Positions 7,641 through 10,750 of a stretch of 10,750 nucleotides of DNA are shown here, in pieces. Source of the DNA: UBA12276 sp041476285. GTDB taxonomy: Archaea > Micrarchaeota > Micrarchaeia > Micrarchaeales > Micrarchaeaceae. Below the pieces are notes generated by a model. The model was not told where the DNA came from. It searched no databases and saw only the letters and a program-made list of their open reading frames with translations. How positions within the stretch are numbered: the stretch's first letter is position 1; each line of letters begins with the position of its first letter. A program made the position numbers and the translations under genes. The DNA is taken from NCBI GenBank assembly GCA_041476285.1, contig JBGOTD010000022.1:1-10750 (forward strand), in the 5' to 3' direction.

Positions 7641-7664
7641 CTTGACATTATTAAACTTGGTTAA

Positions 7665-8438
7665 ATGAAAATCACTATAATAAGCAAAAAGCCGTATGCA
7701 GAGTTGAAGAAGCTACGCAAAAATTTCGAGATATCGAAGTCTGGTGATATTTTTATAGCCTTGGGCGGCGATGGGACGTTCATGAGGGCTGCCCAGCTTA
7801 CTGAAAAGCCAATCCTTCTCATCAGGGATGAGAAAGACGGGAGTATCGGATATCATTCTGACCTGAAACTCAATGACATGGATTTCGTGGTAAAAAGCCT
7901 AAAGAGTAAAAATTATTATATTGAAAATATTTCGAACAAGATAGAGTTAATATACAAAAACAAACATTACTTTGCAATCAATGAAGCAAGGCTTAACAAC
8001 ATTTTTGAAGAGGTAAGCTTCAAAATATTTGAAATCAATGGAAAACGGCGAGTCAGGCTATACCCGTTCGTGATGAGCGGAGACGGCTTGCTCGTAACAG
8101 GCATGATGGGATCAACAGCATACAACAAGTCTGCCGGAGGTCCGATAATTTTGACGCCAGATGTCATGTGCATCACGTTCCTAAATCCTGACGGCCCTTA
8201 CACCAACCCAATAATAGTAGATGGCACAAAGGAGATAGAGGTAGAGATAGTAAAATATCAAGGAATATTGGGGTTTGACAATACAAAGATATCAAATGTA
8301 AAAGAAGGGGACACGTTTAGGATAAAATTATCCGACAAAAAGACAAATGTAATAAGATTTGATGGAATAAAGGAAAGTTTGGCCGACAAATTGGAGAGAA
8401 AGATACGTAGCAGGCTTGTAAAGGATTTCAAGAATTGA
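7665..8438 (+). CDS. nadK: NAD kinase (ATP-NAD kinase family)
   Basis: This is a 257-residue enzyme expected to phosphorylate NAD to NADP. The signature GGDGT is at 34-38 in IALGGDGTFMRAA. INEARLNN (NE at 106-107) matches the conserved Asn-Glu involved in nucleotide binding. GDGLLVTGMMGSTAYNKSAG (139-158) matches the glycine-rich GSTAYxxSAGG block. Length fits small archaeal NAD kinases. One block differs: where most family members have NxGxLGF after the GGDGT helix, this protein has IRDEKDGSIGYHSD (53-66), so the usual Asn is not obvious. The gene is divergent from the dehydrogenase operon, whose E3 carries NADP-type residues, which makes a functional link attractive but unproven. The ATG at 7665 has no ribosome-binding site and is probably leaderless. 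It is somewhat richer in AT than the downstream gene. Confidence 0.88.
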   Translation: MKITIISKKPYAELKKLRKNFEISKSGDIFIALGGDGTFMRAAQLTEKPILLIRDEKDGSIGYHSDLKLNDMDFVVKSLKSKNYYIENISNKIELIYKNKHYFAINEARLNNIFEEVSFKIFEINGKRRVRLYPFVMSGDGLLVTGMMGSTAYNKSAGGPIILTPDVMCITFLNPDGPYTNPIIVDGTKEIEVEIVKYQGILGFDNTKISNVKEGDTFRIKLSDKKTNVIRFDGIKESLADKLERKIRSRLVKDFKN

Positions 8439-8447
8439 ACATATTGC

Positions 8448-8455
8448 TTTTATTA
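8448..8455 (+). promoter_or_regulatory. Candidate TATA box for the DUF763 gene
   Basis: TTTTATTA lies in the 37-base gap after nadK, 21-28 bases before the DUF763 ATG. That spacing suggests a separate, leaderless transcript rather than pure co-transcription with nadK. This is a motif match only. Confidence 0.35.
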
Positions 8456-8475
8456 ACAACTTGAGATAATTCAGT

Positions 8476-9525
8476 ATGCGTTCTATTACAGAGCTTCCTC
8501 TCCATGGTGGCAAGGCACCAAGATGGCTTTTCGGTAGAATGGTGAAACTGTCCACTGCAATCTCATCTGTAATAATAGACGACTTCGGTGCTGATGAGCT
8601 AGTAAAGAGATTGGCAGATCCCAACTGGTTTCAGGCGCTTTCTTGTGCAGTGGGATATGATTGGCATAGCAGCGGCACTACTACGGTTACAATGGGGGCG
8701 TTAAAAGAGGCTGTCAATGGGTCTGGAGAGGTATATATTGCAGGAGGAAAGGGGAAGGCAGGATTGAATACGCCATCCGATATAATAAAAGGCACGGATG
8801 CACTTTCCATACCTGGCAAAGCAGAGGAACTCCAGGAAAAGAGCAGGATATCCGCAAAGGTTGATTCTGCACTTGTTTATGACAATATAGGAATTTACCA
8901 TCACACGATGGTATTCTCCAAGAACAGCAAATGGGCAGTGGTACAGCAGGGAATGTCTAAAAATAGCAACATTGCTGTGAGATTCCAGTGGTTCTGCGAT
9001 TTTATTGACGAAAAGGACATAGCAAATGAACCGCATTCATCAATCTCGTCACAGCACCATACCAGCAGCCTCGATCTTACAAGCAGCAAAAACGACTGGG
9101 TCAGAAATTCCAGCAGCGAGGCTCTGGATGAGTACAACAGCATCTTGACAAAGTCCTACCCTGAAAGGCACGACATAGAGATGAATGTGGATATGAGCAA
9201 GAGGGCAAGGGATGTTATTGCAAAGGCGAACGAAATGGATCCCAAAGATTACAAAGAGCTTTTGTTGATAAGGGGCGTTGGACGGGCCACGCTAAGATCG
9301 CTTGCTTTTGTTTCCTCGTTAATATATGACCAGGAACTGGCTTATAGGGATCCCGTCATGTATGCGTACAATCTTGGCGGAAAGGACAGGATACCTTTCA
9401 AGATTAACAAAAAGACTTATGACAGCGTATGCAGGAGCATGCAGGACATAATAGAAAACGCCAAGATAGAGAACAATGAAAAGTACAAGGTGCTCAAAAG
9501 GCTCAACAAGAGCTTAACAGGCTAA
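8476..9525 (+). CDS. DUF763 family protein with C-terminal helix-hairpin-helix
   Basis: This 349-residue protein has the strongly conserved DUF763 blocks: ELPLHGGKAPRWLFGRM (6-22), RLADPNWFQAL (45-55), GYDWHSSGTTTVTMGALKEA (60-79), IAGGKGKAGLNTP (88-100), SRISAKVD (123-130), YHH (141-143), WAVVQQGM (153-160) and EPHSSI (185-190). The many invariant Trp, His, Asp, Lys and Gln residues look like an active site, but to my knowledge no reaction is established. At about 259-285, LLLIRGVGRATLRSLAFVS resembles a helix-hairpin-helix, which usually binds DNA or RNA, so a nucleic-acid role is inferred. Compared with the family as I remember it, QDG before YHH is replaced by YDN, and the RRYHW block reads VRFQW (168-172). 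The gene starts at ATG 8476, 37 bases after nadK, and its stop overlaps that of the convergent methyltransferase gene. Confidence 0.88.
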   Translation: MRSITELPLHGGKAPRWLFGRMVKLSTAISSVIIDDFGADELVKRLADPNWFQALSCAVGYDWHSSGTTTVTMGALKEAVNGSGEVYIAGGKGKAGLNTPSDIIKGTDALSIPGKAEELQEKSRISAKVDSALVYDNIGIYHHTMVFSKNSKWAVVQQGMSKNSNIAVRFQWFCDFIDEKDIANEPHSSISSQHHTSSLDLTSSKNDWVRNSSSEALDEYNSILTKSYPERHDIEMNVDMSKRARDVIAKANEMDPKDYKELLLIRGVGRATLRSLAFVSSLIYDQELAYRDPVMYAYNLGGKDRIPFKINKKTYDSVCRSMQDIIENAKIENNEKYKVLKRLNKSLTG

Positions 9526-10457
9526 AGCCTCTCCGCATATATGAAGCCGCACAGGACATTCACCTTGTCATCAATCTTCTTTGTGTAGAAAGGTGTGGTG
9601 TGGCTTACTTTGAATCCAGCCTCAATCAGCTTATTTTCTAATTCCCTGAACCCGTAATGGTACTCCATGACTATAGTCCTGAACTTTCTCAGTAAGCTGG
9701 TGCTTGCGTTTTCTATTATCTCGTACTCATAGCCCTCACAGTCGATTTTGAGGATTGCGTCGCTTAAGTTATAGTTTTTAACAAGAGCGTTCAGAGTTGT
9801 TACACTTATACGCTTTCCCTTTCTAAAATACTTCAATGCGTCTCTGTCATTGTTCTGAAAATTAGGATCTATTATTACATGTCCTCTTTTTGCCCTGCAT
9901 GCCTGATTAATCAGCAGGACCTTGTTGTTGAGGTTGTTAATTCTGATGTTATTCTTGGCTACTCTGTAGGTATAGGGATATGGCTCAAGCGCTATTACGC
10001 GTTTCGCGCCGTTTAGCATAAAATATATTGCGCTGTCGCATATGCTTGCACCTATGTCCAGTACGATCCTGTTCTTAACTTCTATAAGCTTGTATTGATT
10101 CTCTGTGAATTGCTCCTTTATGCCTGTTATAGTATTGGTAAGTTGATAGTCGTTAGTGTAATGGAAAGCCAGCGGCTTGTTTTTGTATTTTAGGAAGATG
10201 TCTTTGTTTTTTGTCCCCTTGTAATCAATATTGGCAAACATATGGACTATTTTACCTGAAAATGTTCCGTCTATACTTTTTTGCCTTAATCTGAGCCTGG
10301 CATTGTTCTTGACTCCGCCACGCATAAGCATGGCATCATACCAGTTTTCTACAAGCAAATAGGATACCAAATAGTAATCAAAGCTGCTTTTAAAGATCCT
10401 GTATATGAAATTGGGCCAACCGATAATTCTGTCGGATAAACTGGTATTTTTTTCCAT
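9522..10457 (-). CDS. FkbM-family SAM-dependent methyltransferase
   Basis: This 311-residue protein is predicted to O-methylate a sugar or other small hydroxyl substrate. The SAM-binding core begins at about 130: motif I is VLDIGASICDSAIYF (132-146), the acidic residue ending strand 2 is E158 in VIALEPY, and the FkbM hallmark LKIDCEGYEYEII occupies 236-248, followed by VMEYHYGF. In motif I the usual second Gly (IGD) is Cys140. About 120 residues precede the domain, with a WYDAML segment and a short RLRLRQKSIDG strand, common in archaeal members; there is no signal peptide. ATG 10457 follows the purine-rich GAAGGGAAGG, possibly a weak ribosome-binding site, and a TATA box lies 30-37 bases upstream. 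The neighbouring upstream gene may encode a membrane protein, so a surface-glycan role is plausible. The target is unknown. Confidence 0.88.
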   Translation of the reverse strand: MEKNTSLSDRIIGWPNFIYRIFKSSFDYYLVSYLLVENWYDAMLMRGGVKNNARLRLRQKSIDGTFSGKIVHMFANIDYKGTKNKDIFLKYKNKPLAFHYTNDYQLTNTITGIKEQFTENQYKLIEVKNRIVLDIGASICDSAIYFMLNGAKRVIALEPYPYTYRVAKNNIRINNLNNKVLLINQACRAKRGHVIIDPNFQNNDRDALKYFRKGKRISVTTLNALVKNYNLSDAILKIDCEGYEYEIIENASTSLLRKFRTIVMEYHYGFRELENKLIEAGFKVSHTTPFYTKKIDDKVNVLCGFIYAERL

Positions 10458-10486
10458 ATGCCTTCCCTTCTAATTTGACAAAGCAG

Positions 10487-10494
10487 TTATAAAG
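10487..10494 (-). promoter_or_regulatory. TATA box for the FkbM methyltransferase gene
   Basis: The minus strand reads CTTTATAA, preceded by the purine-rich AAAAGG, which could serve as a TFB-recognition element. It lies 30-37 bases before the ATG, so a leader of about 5-10 bases is expected. Of the candidate boxes in the window this fits archaeal consensus best. Confidence 0.5.
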
Positions 10495-10508
10495 CCTTTT
10501 ACAGATTG

Positions 10509-10750
10509 TTAACTTATTCTCCTGTATATAGAGAGACCCGATTGGTTATAGTACAATGTGTAATTCTCTTTTGTATAGTTGAATATATTGAAAGTTGATG
10601 AATTTATCAGCTCATTGTATCCGGAAAGGTACTTGTCCACAACAATATAGTCAGGCTTAAACCAGTACACCTTGACTCCTGCAGGTTCAAACCATGGAGG
10701 CTCGTCAACAGGAGGGAGCTCCAGATTGTGGATGTAAAAAAGGTGTGGTG
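10509..10750 (-). CDS. C-terminal 79 codons of an unknown, probably membrane-associated protein
   Basis: The frame enters from the right edge and ends at TAA 10509-10511; the other two minus-strand frames are closed by stops. The tail is rich in aromatic residues (YIHNLELPPVDEPPWF, VKVYWFKPDYIVVDKYL) and ends in TLYYNQSGLSIYRRIS. It has four N-x-S/T sequons in its last 31 residues (NSS, NYT, NYT, NQS). This pattern resembles the extracytoplasmic C-terminal domains of archaeal multi-spanning glycosyltransferases, which often end in a YNxSGxxIY strand. That is an impression and not an identification. It lies 51 bases upstream of the FkbM gene in the same direction. Confidence 0.6.
   Translation of the reverse strand, partial: PHLFYIHNLELPPVDEPPWFEPAGVKVYWFKPDYIVVDKYLSGYNELINSSTFNIFNYTKENYTLYYNQSGLSIYRRIS

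Larger units (their letters stand above)
7389..7664. other. Divergent intergenic region between the dehydrogenase operon and nadK
   Basis: This is the largest gap in the window. It holds the start regions of two divergent genes. Positions about 7441-7550 are very AT-rich, with several TATA-like runs (CTATATAC, AATATATT, ATTAAAATAT). An island of about 60 bases follows at 7566-7627 with roughly 45% GC, which contains a tiny open frame (listed separately). I found no tRNA, no long inverted repeat and no clear operator. Confidence 0.6.

Noticed and set aside
7642..7647. TTGACA, matching a bacterial -35 box upstream of nadK.
   Set aside because: There is no -10 element at the right spacing before the ATG at 7665, and the gene content points to an archaeal TATA/TFB promoter instead.
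1..10750. CRISPR array, insertion sequence, rRNA, or a defence system.
   Set aside because: No short direct repeats with spacers, transposase-like proteins, rRNA blocks or defence-type domains were seen; the only repeats are the long coding units at 1-2635.

Overview
The window looks archaeal, most likely from a small-genome DPANN lineage such as Micrarchaeota (ARMAN-like). This is inferred from several signs: tightly packed genes, frequent ATA isoleucine and AGG/AGA arginine codons, AT-rich TATA-like boxes 20-40 bases upstream of start codons that lack good Shine-Dalgarno sites, a DUF763 protein, and a giant secreted protein built of DUF2341-type repeats. No rRNA or tRNA is present to settle the taxonomy.

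Left part (1-2755, minus strand): the first 918 residues of a secreted surface protein that runs off the left edge. It has a signal peptide followed by two copies of a 453-residue unit. Each unit is a DUF2341-like module, a LamG/concanavalin-like stretch and an Ig-like module. The second copy is cut by the edge.

Centre (2784-7388, minus strand): a compact four-gene operon for a 2-oxoacid (probably pyruvate) dehydrogenase complex, in the order E1alpha, E1beta, E2, E3, with gaps of 4, 4 and 7 bases. All the cofactor and catalytic motifs I looked for are present: ThDP motif, lipoyl lysine, HxxxDG, redox CxxxxC and the His-Glu pair. The notable detail is the pyridine-nucleotide site of E3. It has the pattern of NADP-dependent glutathione reductase rather than that of ordinary NAD-dependent E3. 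The surface-protein gene follows E3 after 28 bases in the same direction.

Right part: a 276-base AT-rich divergent promoter region (7389-7664) separates the operon from a NAD kinase gene (7665-8438, plus strand). A DUF763 protein gene (8476-9525, plus) follows. Its stop codon overlaps that of a convergent FkbM-family methyltransferase gene (9522-10457, minus). At the right edge is the last 79 codons of another minus-strand gene, perhaps the extracytoplasmic tail of a membrane protein.

Taken together, the complex would convert pyruvate to acetyl-CoA. If the reading of the E3 cofactor site is right, it would do so with NADP+, the product of the NAD kinase encoded next door. The FkbM methyltransferase, the tail fragment and the repeat protein may belong to cell-surface and glycan biology. 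I found no CRISPR array, insertion sequence, tRNA or rRNA.
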